64,000 nucleotides of DNA from Odobenus rosmarus divergens (taxonomy: Eukaryota > Chordata > Mammalia > Carnivora > Odobenidae), in contig NW_004450581.1 of NCBI RefSeq assembly GCF_000321225.1, forward strand, positions 1,524,565-1,588,564. Reading direction: 5' to 3'. Shown here in pieces: positions 25,401-42,614 of this stretch. Each line of letters opens with the position of its first letter. Within the stretch, counting starts at the first letter, position 1. Position numbers and translations under genes: made by a program. The notes beneath the pieces are model-generated. The model was not told the DNA's origin. It did not search any database and saw only the letters and a program-made list of their open reading frames with translations.

Positions 25401-25640
25401 ACACTTTAGTTTTACCCCCCAGGCCGGGATCCAGGCCGAAGAAAACTCCGCCCCCCTGGGGGTCTTTGATTGGTTTATGAGCCAAGCCCACCCTTTCACA
25501 GGATTGGCCCGGAGAGGAGGACTTGTCGTTGCCTTTTGCCAGGCCATTTGACAGGCCTTTGGGAATTAGTTGGGAACACGCAGACGCGAAGCCCAAAGTA
25601 GGCTGGGCGGGAGTCACTGAACAATTGTAAATGCCCGGCT
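25020..25640 (-). promoter_or_regulatory. CpG-rich promoter-like block, candidate KANTR promoter
   Basis: Unmethylated-type CpG density (for example around 25215-25260) in an otherwise AT-rich area. Four CCAAT cores, all minus orientation, at 25353-25357, 25384-25388, 25469-25473 and 25504-25508, point to leftward transcription. It lies 4.2-4.8 kb past the end of TSPYL2, close to the KANTR start spacing I remember for human. Confidence 0.55.
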
Positions 25641-25834
25641 TCTTGACGTCTTACTCTCCGTAAGCCACCTTGCGTAAGCCAACGGTCTAAGAGACACGAC
25701 TCTACCCCCGACCTGCAGGGATTTCTGAGTCAGGTTTCTTTTGCCCAAAATGAGCGTAGTTCCTAATTTCACCCATGGAGGATGAGGTGGTTATGGGGGT
25801 CTGGCCAGTCACACACCAGCCCCTGCCGCTAAGA

Positions 25835-26110
25835 CATTGGTCAAGTGACAACCTCGCTAGGAGCCTCAGTTTAACCATCTGTGAAATGGGAAGATAATTT
25901 TTAAAAATCCTTCCTGACAATGCCTTTGTGAGGATTGAGAGTACACAAATTAATTGCCTGGAGCATATATAGTTAAGGTCTCCCCTTTTAATTTCTTGCC
26001 TTTCTCATTGTTTCAGACTGAGGAAACTATGTGGCCCAGAGAAGCAAACTGATTGGCTTGAGGTTACACAGCAATAAGACCCTGAATAAAACCCAAATTC
26101 TGTCCTCCAA
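25835..26110. repeat. Two MIR fragments in opposite orientation
   Basis: 25835-25975 is minus ('agcctcagtttaaccatctgtgaaatgggaagata'). 26013-26105 is plus ('actgaggaaactatgtggcccagagaagcaa'). Confidence 0.75.
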
Positions 26111-28120
26111 AGGAAAGCTATTCAAGAAGGAAGGAGAGACGGGAAGAACATTTCTATTATCAGGGGTTCTTAATTGGGTCAATGGACCTCCAGTCTGGTC
26201 TGGGGACAGGGTTTGGAGGGGCCCCTGCATTTGGATGGGAAAAAATATACATCTTTAATTGAAATTTAGCATTTTTTCAGTAAAGAATGTAACATAGTAG
26301 TAGTATCTGTGGTTCTGTCACCAATAGAAATCACAGAGATTTTCATATCACATTATAGATGTTATAGATCTGTTGAAATATCATGTAATCTCATCTCTAT
26401 TTTAATATCATGATAGTCATTAGACCCTCCACTAGATCTTATGATTTAAGGGATTAGTGAGGAGCACATACACTACCAAAGCACATATCTGCTTTTTCCA
26501 TATTTTAATAACTATATTTCAATATAATCAGTTTCTTTTGTAACTCTAGGTACTTTATGTACTTAAAAGAAATTGTTTTCTGAGGAAGGGTCCATAGGCT
26601 TCACCAGATCACCAAACAGGTCTGTGGCACAAATTGTCAAACTCTGGGAAGGAAGACAGACCTGGTTTATCATGTTTCTTTATTGTATCCTTATCACCCA
26701 GTTTAGTATCAGACACACAGTAGGTGTTCAATAAATGTTTCCTGAATAAATAGGATTCCTCCTCAACCAAGGGAGCCAGTGCTGGCACTCTTGGTCACCT
26801 GAGAAGGAGGGATATTCCTGAATCTGGTTTTGTCCCTGACAATCTGCTTTTGTTCACAGAAGTGTGTGGAACTTTGAAAGTTTGGTCCCAGGAGAACCTG
26901 GTCCCTGAGAACCTCATCCCCATGTGCAGGGCCCTCTGCCGCAGAGGAGTGGGGTAAGCTGTGAAGGATACAAAGACAAGTAGCTTCAGCATGGGAACAG
27001 ACCCTGGGGCACAGCAGGCTCTTGACTCCTCACCCCCCACCCCACCTGTTCTCCTTCTGGTTTCCGTTTAGGGTCCCAGCAAAGAGGGGGCTGTCTTCTT
27101 TGGTCTTCAGCAAAGACTATATTTTGCACTTGGTTGTGACCTTAAAGACCTTCAAGAACAGCCCTTGGTTTTGGAGGGCCAGACTGGGCAGGACCTGAAA
27201 CCACACCACACACTGAGGAGTGAGGACACAGGAAAAAGATGTCACTCTAGGCAAAGAACATCTTTTCCTCCCATGCCTCAATCCAAAACATGAGCACCCT
27301 AGCCAAATATATTAGAATCCCAAAATTGGCTCCTAACAGTGTCCCTGAAGCCAGACGCCTTCTCTGACAAGGTGAGTGAAAAGGAGCCTCAAATGCCAGG
27401 ATGAAGGGCTGGGGACTTGATTAGGGGAGCAGAGAAGAATCAGGGAGGACATGATGAGGGCCAAGCTTCAGAGGTCTGCCTCAAGGCTCATCTCCATCTT
27501 GGGATCCTAGGCAGGTTGCTTCTCCAGGGCTGATCCCCCAGGAAGATTAACCTAAGTTTGCAGATGGGAAAACTCAGGCCCTCTAGCGAGGGTGATGGAA
27601 TCACATTGTGAGGCAGAGCACACTGAGGGAAGGATACCCAAGCCGTCTTTCTCTCAGACTGGCTGGGATCCTTTTGCTAGGCTGACCTCTTCCCCTGGCC
27701 CACTCCAGGCCTTTTGCCTCTGCTGTTTTCCCCTCTACTTCACCCCCTGGTCATTGGGACTAGCTCCTGATTATGCATGTAGGTATTTCTTCCCTCCACA
27801 CAAGATGCCTTTGACTCAGGATCCTGAACTCTCAGCTCTGGCCAGGCTAGAGTCTCCTCTACCCACCTCTGACAGTGCAGTCCCAGGTCAGAACCAGAGG
27901 AATCAAAGCCATCATGCTCTCCCCCCCAAAAAACATTTATCAGAATCATGGAGTAGGTCAAAGATCTGGTGTTCCAACTATTTCATAGAGTTGGCCCAGG
28001 GAGGGAAGGGGCCTTGCCAAAGGTCCCACAAGAACCTGGCAGTCATCCCTGACTCCTCTTGGGATCCCCTCTTTTCCCATATCTAAAGCCTATTGATTCC
28101 AGCATCTAAAAAGCTCTCAC
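26111..28120. other. Mostly unassigned sequence; L2 and MIR scraps
   Basis: 26640-26755 resembles an L2 3' end ('cacacagtaggtgttcaataaatgtttcctgaa'). 27547-27640 resembles MIR. A 164-codon frame at 27592-28086 overlaps repeat text and shows no domain, so it is not called. Confidence 0.45.
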
Positions 28121-28129
28121 AGAATAGAT

Positions 28130-28875
28130 AGGTTTCTCGTGCAGGAGAATTCCAATTAATTTATGTAGATACTTCCCCCTCAAGGAGATGGAGCTTAACT
28201 CCCCACTCCCTAAGCATGGGCTACACTTAGTGGCTTCCTTCCAAAGAGTATGGTATGGAAAGGGGGCTGGGGCAGGGAGGAGGAGTAACTTTACAGTGGA
28301 GAAGCCTGACATACACTACTACCTCAGCCAGGTGATCAGAGTTAACATCAACAGTGATAAGACATATTGATAGTGTGTACCCTTGATATGATAAGGATGG
28401 CATTTTCCTTCTGTGATCTTCCTTCCCCAAACCCATAACCCTAATCTAATCATGAGAAAACACATCAGACAAATCCCAATTGAGGGACATTCTACCAAAT
28501 ACCTGACCATTATTGCTCAAATGTTGATGACTCTAGGTTATCAAAAAACCAGGAAAGTCTGAGAAACAGTCAGTCACAGCCAAGAGGAGCCTGTGAAGAC
28601 ATGACAACTAAATGTAATATGCTATTCTGGATGGCATCCTGTAACAGAAAAATTACCTTAAAAACTAAGGCAATCTGAATAAAGTATGGACTTTAGTTAA
28701 TAATAATGTATTGATATTGGTTCATTAATTGTGACAAATGTACCATGCTAATGCAAGATGTTAACAATGGAGGAAACTCGCTGTGGGGTATATGGGTACT
28801 CTCTGTATTATCTTCGCAATAATTCTATAAATCTTAAACTTTTAAAATAAAAAATGTACTTAAAAATCCTCCCAT
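28130..28875 (+). mobile_element. Ancient L1 3' end (copy 3)
   Basis: Same 3' end family as 12240-12870 and 21880-22490: 'gacaaatgtaccatgctaatgcaagatgttaa', then 'ctgtattatcttcgcaataattctataaatc'. Confidence 0.75.
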
Positions 28876-29510
28876 ATCCGCCCATTACACCACTCTCACC
28901 TGAGGAATAGCATCAATTTCCTCACTGCTCTCCCTCCCTCCGATCCATTCTCCTGGCATCCAGCAGAGGGCATTCTCTGAAACTGAAATCTGACTGTATC
29001 TGAAGCTTTCCATTAAAACATGGGCGTTGGATGGAAAATTCTGGAGGTATATTGCAGAAGACCAACCTGGATATTTGTATAAGTTATCATTATGAGCCAC
29101 AAAGAATCTGGAGGTATTTCTGGTGTCCGCCAAAATAAAGTTACTCCATCCAAAATCTAAAACAACTCAGCCTTCCCAAGGTCTGCCTTTCAGACACCCA
29201 ACTCCCGACCCCTCCCCCACCCCATCACACAGCTACCTAGTAATTTCCCTTTGCTTTCCCCTTCTCTCTATGCACTCTTTGGCTCGAGCCATCTTTTCTT
29301 GCCTTCTCTTCTAGGCCCAGTTCCAGGAATCCTGCACCCTCTAAAACGGGAGAGCATTCCTGCATTATTAGGATGTCACGTCTTGACAGATTATCATTTT
29401 TTAAAAACTACATGCAAATGAGAAAAATGGATTCCAATGGCTCCCCATGCCCAGCTCACACTAGGCCTGAGGAAAGGTTTTGACGCACGATAAATAAAAA
29501 GATGAATCAC
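28876..29510. other. L2 fragment and unassigned sequence
   Basis: 28880-29010 resembles L2 coding-region text ('tccgatccattctcctggcatccagcagag'). The rest is unassigned. Confidence 0.45.
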
Positions 29511-29514
29511 TGAA

Positions 29515-29800
29515 CAAACGCATATTCTAGGGCGCAGGGCGTTTCTGTGCGCCTGCGCAAGAGGGGAAGGCGTGGGAAGCTGTTTGCTACCTGCCGGGGT
29601 CCATTGCTGCCGCTGGTAGGGGGTGGGGCTTTCTCAGCCTCGCCCTGCCATTGGCCAGGATGGTCCGCATTGGTCTGACGCAACACCTCTGCGGCCCGCA
29701 GAGCTCTCCCCGAGAAAGCCAAACATCCCCCCGCCACCCACACACCACCATCTTGCAGACCAGTGCATAGAGGAGGCGGCGATTTGAGGGTCTGTGGAAG
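29515..29800. promoter_or_regulatory. Second CpG-rich promoter-like block just past TSPYL2
   Basis: CpG-rich 290-bp block starting 50 bp beyond the expected TSPYL2 cleavage site. It holds an NRF1-like TGCGCCTGCGCAA at 29548-29560, minus-orientation CCAAT cores at 29650-29654 and 29669-29673, and a YY1-like CAAGATGGTGG on the minus strand near 29745. No TATA box or confident donor. It could start an alternative KANTR form or an antisense transcript. Confidence 0.45.
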
Positions 29801-29854
29801 AGAGACTGGCTCCTGGGGATGGCTCGCCAAGCGGGACAAAAGACTAGAAGCAGC

Positions 29855-30406
29855 ACTTTGAATTTGCTCAGAATTTTATTAGGATTACCAAGGTTCACAA
29901 GGAACAAGGAGGGGCTTCTGGGGGAGGGGGGTAGGAATACCGCAATGACAAGCGGCCTTGCATAGACACCAAGGCGGGCTAGCGGGCACAGCGTTGGGGG
30001 GGGGGCGAGGGATGGAGGGAAAGAGAGGCTTGAGAGAACAGGGTGGCAGCAGAGCCCCCCAAGGCCACAGCGGCCCTCCCCGCTTCGGGATCAAGGGTGT
30101 CCACTCCACACAGCACGAGGAGGGGGATAGAGGGGCCCTGACCAAGGCATCACAATAAATACGTTTAGCAGCACACAGAAGCCTGCAGGGGAGGAGGGCC
30201 AAAAGGAAGGGGGAATGCCCCTTTCCCTCCCCCCAAAATAAGAACTCTGCAATTACTAAACCATAAAAATAAACTTTAAACCCGTGTACGAAGTCGGTCA
30301 CCCCCCAGAAGTGCAATGTGGGGCCGCACGGCCCTAGCTGAGGGGGAGGGCAAATGGGGCAGGGGGAGAGGGATACGGAGAGGCAGCCCCTGCAAGGGTA
30401 AAATGT
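29855..30406 (-). other. TSPYL2: TSPYL2 3' UTR
   Basis: About 550 nt between the stop codon and the first good minus-strand AATAAA. The left end is an estimate, about 20 nt past the signal. Confidence 0.65.
29875..29880 (-). terminator. TSPYL2: TSPYL2 polyadenylation signal AATAAA
   Basis: Canonical AATAAA on the minus strand about 530 nt after the stop, followed by a G/U-rich stretch (GTGCTGC, then CTTTTGT) suitable as a downstream element. Confidence 0.7.
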
Positions 30407-36697
<6,291 letters not shown>

Positions 36698-37160
36698 GGT
36701 GACCGCGCTCACAGGTCAGGGGCTCGCACTCGCCCCTTCACTCTCAGCCAGGCCGCCGCTGCCTCTCACACCTGAAGCCGAGCCGCAGCACCTCAGCCGA
36801 CCAGCTCTCCTCACAGCCTCGCTCTGGCGTTCCCTCCCACAGCGCCTGCCCTACTCCCTCCGCGCCAAGCGTCCAGGACCCGCCCCCTCCCTGACGCAAA
36901 GGGCCCGTTCTGTCTCTCCATTGGCTACCAGCCTCCGCCGAGGCGCTCGCACTCCCTCGACCTCTGCCCGCTCTCACGCAATCAGCTTGCCAACACCGCA
37001 CCTCATCGCTTTCCGATTGGCTCCTCTCGGGCCCGCCAATCATCGGGCTGACTCCCCCAGCGACGAGAGGGGCACTGCAGGGTGATTGGCTGCAAGGAAA
37101 GCTGAGGGGAAGAAGCCCCTCTCCCTCACCCTTCCAGCGTTTTATCCAATGGGAAAAGTA
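36698..37160 (-). promoter_or_regulatory. TSPYL2: TSPYL2 promoter, CpG-rich with five CCAAT boxes
   Basis: GC- and CpG-rich block directly upstream of the start codon. CCAAT cores lie at 36920-36924, 37016-37020 and 37085-37089 (minus orientation) and at 37036-37040 and 37146-37150 (plus orientation). I see no TATA box near the start. CCAAT clusters in CpG islands are typical NF-Y-dependent, dispersed-start promoters. The exact transcription start cannot be read from sequence. Confidence 0.7.
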
Positions 37161-37714
37161 CCAGTGGCTCTGAAGACCAAAAAACAAAACAAAAAACAAA
37201 CGCAGGCTTTGAGCAGGATGTGCCCAAATAAAATTGGGAGAGCCTCAGTGTCGTTTTCCCCCTTCTCTGCCCTCCCCTCAACAACTACGCACTTCTTAAA
37301 TCTGCCCCTTCTCCTCTTCCCGGCGTTTGTCCCTGTGGCGAACCGTGATGTGGCCCCCGGGGCTAGGGTTGCCCTAAAGGAGCCTGGAATTTAGAAACCT
37401 AGGACCTTTCATTTGGGGCCAGAGTTTGACGTGGCGTTTTGCATCTCTGCAAAATGGCTCTAGAAATAAGCACACACGCAAAAGTAACTTCCTCTGCGTC
37501 ATTAAAATGATTGTGATTCCGTTCGTCCGCCAGATTTTTCTAGGGTTTTCTATCTCTTCGTCCACTCGATACTTGCCCTCCTTCCAATCCTTTCCTCAGT
37601 GTATGCCGTTTTTAATTGTATTTTAGATTTTGGGGGGCCAGATTGATGGTCTTTCCTGACGCATGGTGGTGGGGTTCTGGCTTTGGTCTGGGATTCACAT
37701 CACGGGTGTGCTCC

Positions 37715-38290
37715 TCACTTTGTAGCCCTAACCAAATCACTGCCTCTCTCTGAGTTTCAGTTTCCTCCCCTCTAAATTAGGCATCCTTAAGACACGTAGG
37801 AAACTGCCCATTGCAGCCTTTCTGTGGTAGCAGGAAATTGGAGGCAACCTAGAGACCCATCACCAGGGGAATGGATAAGAAAAATGTGATATATGTAGAA
37901 GATGGACCACTAGAATGAATTAGATCTACGTACAGCAACAAGGCTGAATCTCTCAAAAACAGAATGTTGAGTGAAAAAAGAAACAGAACAAGATTTATAG
38001 TACAATACTGTTTATGTGAATCAAAACACATAACAATACCATATATTTTCACAGATACACATATATGTAAATAAACACATGAACGGTGAATTGGAAGGAC
38101 ATACATTAAATACACGAGAGTGGGTGCCTATGTGGGAGGGGGTATTGGATCAGGGATGGGTGATGAAGGGGAAGAAACAAAACAAAACAAAGAATAAAAG
38201 GGACTCGCATGGGCCAACGATGATGTAGTGTGCCAAGAACTGAGGAGTATGGTCAACTCAATTCTGTGCACCTGACAGAATAAGTAAATA
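37715..38290. repeat. MIR and ancient L1 3' region
   Basis: 37715-37790 is minus MIR ('tgagtttcagtttcctcccctc'). 37805-38290 is plus L1 ORF2 end text ('aggcaacctagagacccatcaccaggggaat'). Confidence 0.65.
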
Positions 38291-38974
38291 AATAGTAAAT
38301 TGAGTGCCCAGGGAGCAGGCTAGCTGGGTAGACGCCCAGGCTTAGGTTTAACCACCCTGTAACATCCCTCCTCTGAATTTAGTCAAAGCTTACCAAAGTC
38401 CCAGGGGTATACAGTGGACTCTTCAGAAGGGCTCCCATCCCCGACTGACCAGTCCCTCCAGAAGCCATAACTTTGTAGGGGGCAATTTCTAACCCCGTTA
38501 GTTCCCCATTCAGGTTTGATCCCCAATTCCCAGTCCCTATTCTCCAAAGTGGTCCACTTTCAGGAACACCTTGTTTGCATTTTGGAGAGGAGAGTGATAC
38601 AGGAGTTGGAATGGTACCCAGGGGCTCCAGGCTTTGGGAAGAGATGGGGTTCTCAAGTATCCTGTCCCCCCATGTTGAGAGCCTGGGTCAAAGGAGGAAG
38701 ATTTTTACGCGATGGGAGTCTACCCTCTTGCTGCATACATACGTATGGTTTTAAAATTCTTTTCTCCGACCACTCTACTTCCTACTGCAGGCACATAACT
38801 CTAGTTTGTCTCCTTTCAATTAGGTGCATACATGTACGTGTGTGTGTGCGCCATATGTCTCCACATACAGGCATTTGCTCACATGTGTGCACCAGGCAGT
38901 GGTGCCTCCCCACACAAAGTCACACAGACACAGTCCCACTTGACCATATCTCCCCACGTGTGGTCATGCAGACA

Positions 38975-39019
<45 letters not shown>

Positions 39020-40852
39020 CAGAAAGAGAAAACATCCAATATAGCATTGTTCTTTTCAGTTTTCCATTTACAAAATCCAATGGTGAATCCAGGCAGTTAG
39101 AAAAAAGAAATGGAGGAAAACCCTCCAGAATGTACCCTACCTACTCCCACCCCTGTGGTTCCCCCCCACCCCATTCCCTGGGAAAGGCACCCCCATCACT
39201 ATTACTGAGAGAACAGGTACCCTCCACCCCAGCCTCTCAGCCACTCTGGCCTGCCTTTCTAGGACCACTCCACAGCCAGGCTCATTCATGTCTCTCCTGC
39301 CTAGAGTGCCCTCCCCATTCCTCTTGGGTCAAGGCTTCCCCAGTTCCGGGGCTGTCGTGGGGGTAGGGAGGGAGCTTAGGACAACGGCTTCTATCAGGAA
39401 GGGGAAAGGGGTAGATAAATACAGATCTCCCCCTCCCTCAGGAAACAAGAGGGGGACAAAGAATCCGGGCAAGGCCAGGCAAAGGAATGCCAGCTTGGCT
39501 CACCAGTCCATAAGAACTGGCAGTGATGTGAGCCCAGAGTGGACTCTGCCCTGGGAGGGAGGCTTGGGCTCTCCCACCTGGAGAATCTGGCTGCAGTCTG
39601 CTCCACTTTGGGTGGAGGGAGGAAGGGGGAGAAGGGCTGTTCAGGGGAAGGAAGTTGGGGGCTGAGGGCCCAGAAGGCCAAGGGCTACTAAGAGGGGCTT
39701 GAGGCTCCCGAGGCTTGAAGGGGACAAAAAGAGGTCAGATAGGAATGGACTCAAGTCCACAGTGCCTTGGAGCTTAAACCACTATGTGTTATACCAAGGC
39801 CACCCCCCAACTTTTCATCCTCAGAATAGTGTGAACCCAGGAGACAATTCTGGGGTTGAGTTCTGCTCTGACCCCAGGTGCTGGGATCCAGTTACTCTGG
39901 GGAGTTTGGCTCTCTCCCTACACTTCCCTGGGGGAATGCTCCTGCCTGTATGGCACCCACATCAGCCCTAGTGGGGCTGGAGTGGATTTCCATCCTCAGG
40001 AAGAAGAGTTGGGGGCTGGGGATCCAGGAGGCAGCTCGAAAGAATGCAGCTAAGCTCGGGTCTCTTCAGCTTGAGGCGTGCAGCTCACATCCCGTTCTTC
40101 ACCTAGCCTGGGCCCATCCCAAGGGTCCTTCTCCCTTCCCTCCTGGCTTCTTGGACAGATGCTCAAGAAACACTTGGGAGGTCTGGACATGGTGGGGAGG
40201 GAGAGGAAACCAGGCTTGGGACCAGGGTTAGCTTAAAACAACATTGCACACAACATAGCAATTAAACGTCTCTGCTCCCTGGGGACCCAGCACCCCCTTT
40301 GGTCCCGGTTGTCAGCAGATGAATTTCTCCCTAAACATCCAGCCCTTGCTAAAGGACTCGGAAGGGGAGGGTGCATGGGAGCAGAGGGGGCAATAAGAGC
40401 TCTGGAAGTCTATTTTACAGGACAAATTTCCCACTTCTGGACTATGTCAGAAGGAGAGACATTAAAGCAAGAAAGCCTGTCTCCTCAGCTGTTAGTAGAA
40501 AAACCTGCATTTTCAGTCTTAGTTTCTTTTTCTGAATTGTCACTTCTGAGAGAGAGAGGATGAAAGAGAGAGAAAGAAAGAGAGAGAGAGGAAAGGAGAG
40601 AGATTGTAGAAGTGGAGAAGGAGGCAGCGGAGACAGGCCCCACAGAATTAGAAATGCCTCTTTCCCAGTCCCCCACCCCAGTCTCCAACCCTGGGGAGGT
40701 GTTGGCAAAGGTGCCTCGATTCCGGGTGGTTCAAGGGGCTAGGGCTGGAGCTCAGAAAGAAAGGCTCCTGTATGGGGCCCACCCTTCCCTTACTGCTGGC
40801 CCCATCACAGTAGCCATGACCTTCTCCCTGCCTGTCTGCCTACCAGCTTGCT
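38291..40852 (-). other. Between TSPYL2 and GPR173; right part likely GPR173 3' UTR
   Basis: Minus-strand sequence directly after the GPR173 stop should be 3' UTR, but I find no convincing AATAAA on that strand, so no end is set. A (CA)n run lies at about 38977-39016 and a GA-rich patch at 40540-40620. Open frames here lack domains. Confidence 0.4.
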
Positions 40853-41974
40853 TCACATGACACAGTAGGGTTCTCTGGGAGCCGGGGCACCTCCTGTGCC
40901 CCAGCAGGGGGCGTGAGTCCTCAGGCACTTCTTGAGGTCCTTGTTGAGCAGGAAGCAGACGATCGGGTTGACAGCAGCCTGGGCGAAGCTCATCCAAACA
41001 GCGGTGGCCAGGTAACGGTGGGGCACGGCACAGGCTTTCACAAACACTCGCCAGTAGCAGGCCACGATGTAGGGTGACCAGAGGAGCAAGAAGAGCAGTG
41101 TGATCGCGTAGAACATACGGCCCAGCTGCTTTTCACCCTTGACCTCGTCCATGCCCAGCAGCCGCCGGCTGGCTGCGTGCCCATTCTGCCTGATACCCAG
41201 CAGGGTTGGTGGCATGGGCCCACGGCCAAAGCCAGCGATCCAGTTGGCAGCAGCCTGGCCGGTGGCCCCAGGGCCATGGAATGTCCAGTTCTGGCTGATG
41301 GCGGGCACCATCTGCACTGGCTTCATCTTGCGGTGACGATACTCGAAGAGGAGCAGCTTACCATAGACAGCATGTGTAGCTGCCATGAGCACAGCCAACA
41401 TAAGCATGAAGCCCAGCGTGTCATTGGCCTTGAAGTAGCGATGCTCAAAGATGCACTGGTCCTCCTCGCGGATAAACTTGTAGGTGCCCACATCAAAGAC
41501 AGGTGGGAAGGCCATGGCCACAGACAGGGTCCAGGCCATGCAGATGACAGCTGCACATGTCCAGAGTGTCATGCGCTTGGCATAGAAGCGGTGGTGGGCG
41601 ATGGCCATGTAGCGGGTGACGCTGATGCAGAACAGCATGAAGGCCGCATGGAAGCAAAAGAGCACGGCCATAAAGGCCACAATCTTGCAGCTGAGCGCAC
41701 TGAAGGTCCATGAGGAGCCGTGGCGCACAGAAGCCAGCACAAAGGGGAAGCAGACGGCAGAGCGTATGCCGTCGGCCAGGCACAGGTCCAGCAAAAAGTA
41801 ATAAGGAGCCTTGTGCAGGGCACGCTCCTTGAGCACCAGCAGGGACAAGATGGCGTTGCCCGCTAGGCTTACGCACATGATCAGTCCCAGCAGTACCAGC
41901 TTCACGTAAGCTGATGCCGATGGCGGGGACAGTGCGCCGCTCACCTCTTCGGGCTCTCCGGTAGTGTTGGCCAT
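40853..41974 (-). CDS. GPR173: GPR173 (SREB3), orphan G-protein-coupled receptor
   Basis: A 373-residue class A seven-transmembrane receptor in one uninterrupted coding exon; length and sequence match the strongly conserved SREB family (GPR27, GPR85, GPR173), expressed mainly in brain. It acts at the plasma membrane; its ligand is debated (a GnRH fragment has been proposed). Visible features: N-glycosylation site at Asn3; TM1 about 25-47 with GN at 39-40; TM2 with LCLAD at 64-68; conserved cysteines Cys96 and Cys174 for the extracellular disulfide; TRY (120-122) in place of DRY; long third intracellular loop about 212-286; TM6 with WSPY at 299-302; NPIVC (336-340) in place of NPxxY; Cys-containing C-terminal tail. 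The ATG is 97 nt inside the exon, whose acceptor is at 42071/42072. Bases 41975-42071 are 5' UTR. Confidence 0.97.
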   Translation of the reverse strand: MANTTGEPEEVSGALSPPSASAYVKLVLLGLIMCVSLAGNAILSLLVLKERALHKAPYYFLLDLCLADGIRSAVCFPFVLASVRHGSSWTFSALSCKIVAFMAVLFCFHAAFMLFCISVTRYMAIAHHRFYAKRMTLWTCAAVICMAWTLSVAMAFPPVFDVGTYKFIREEDQCIFEHRYFKANDTLGFMLMLAVLMAATHAVYGKLLLFEYRHRKMKPVQMVPAISQNWTFHGPGATGQAAANWIAGFGRGPMPPTLLGIRQNGHAASRRLLGMDEVKGEKQLGRMFYAITLLFLLLWSPYIVACYWRVFVKACAVPHRYLATAVWMSFAQAAVNPIVCFLLNKDLKKCLRTHAPCWGTGGAPAPREPYCVM

Positions 41975-42071
41975 ACTGAGGGGCGGGGGCTGCTCCCAGC
42001 CCTATGGGATCAGCCAGTCCGGTATTCGATGGGCCCTGGGGGACTCCATCAGTTGTCCTGTTGGGCTGCAC
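41975..42071 (-). other. GPR173: GPR173 5' UTR part of the coding exon, with splice acceptor
   Basis: On the minus strand a long pyrimidine tract ends CCCCATTTGCAG at 42083-42072, followed by exon sequence GTGCAGCCC. This explains why the coding exon needs at least one upstream non-coding exon. Confidence 0.75.
42002..42049 (-). other. Short upstream ORF in GPR173 5' UTR
   Basis: ATG at 42049 opens a 15-codon frame (MESPRAHRIPDWLIP) ending in TAG, 27 nt before the GPR173 ATG. It lies wholly inside the coding exon, so any transcript using the 42071 acceptor carries it. It could dampen translation of the receptor; expression is inferred. Confidence 0.5.
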
Positions 42072-42089
42072 CTGCAAATGGGGATAATG

Positions 42090-42410
42090 GGGGAGACGCA
42101 GACAGAGAGAGACAGAGAGATGCCGGCAGGACAGAGCCAGAGAGAAAAACGCGGACAGAGGCACAGAGACAGAGAAAGGAGAGAACAAAACGAAAATGGT
42201 GACAAAGATATAAATGGATACAAATTGAGAGGGAAATGGGGGAATGAGAATGAGAAGAGATAAGAAGAAACAGAACCAGAGACAGGGAGAGAGGGAAAGG
42301 GAAGATAGAGATAGAGATGGAGAGAGAAAGAGAGGAGGAGGAGAGAGAAACACAAGAAAAAGAGACAGCGAGAAACGGATGGAAAGAAAGGTGAGGAAGA
42401 AACAGAAAGG
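42090..42410. repeat. Purine-rich tract upstream of the GPR173 acceptor
   Basis: About 320 bp almost entirely A/G on the plus strand, hence a polypyrimidine strand in the GPR173 transcript directly before its acceptor. Confidence 0.85.
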
Positions 42411-42614
42411 GCAGTGTTAGTGGGTCTACATGGTCTCCGCACTTACTCCCCAGCTGGTGTCAGGCCCTGCCCCTGGCCCACTACTCCTCCTACCCGCTCC
42501 TTGCTGGGGGAGGGGGCTGCTTCACCTCTCTGGATGTCCTCTGTTACCGGTTTTCTCCCTTGGGGGGGTCTGTGGGGCGGAGGTGTTGGTGCAGCTCTTC
42601 TCCCCCTTTGCAAA

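Noticed and set aside
27592..28086. 164-codon plus-strand frame
   Set aside because: Starts in MIR-like text, has no domain, lacks promoter or splice context.
38516..39100. 194-codon plus-strand frame with His-Thr repeat
   Set aside because: Includes a (CA)n run and no recognisable domain. Antisense to presumed GPR173 3' sequence.
41493..42353. 286-codon minus frame overlapping GPR173
   Set aside because: It is an alternative frame through GPR173 extended by the stop-poor CT tract upstream. GPR173 itself is unmistakable.
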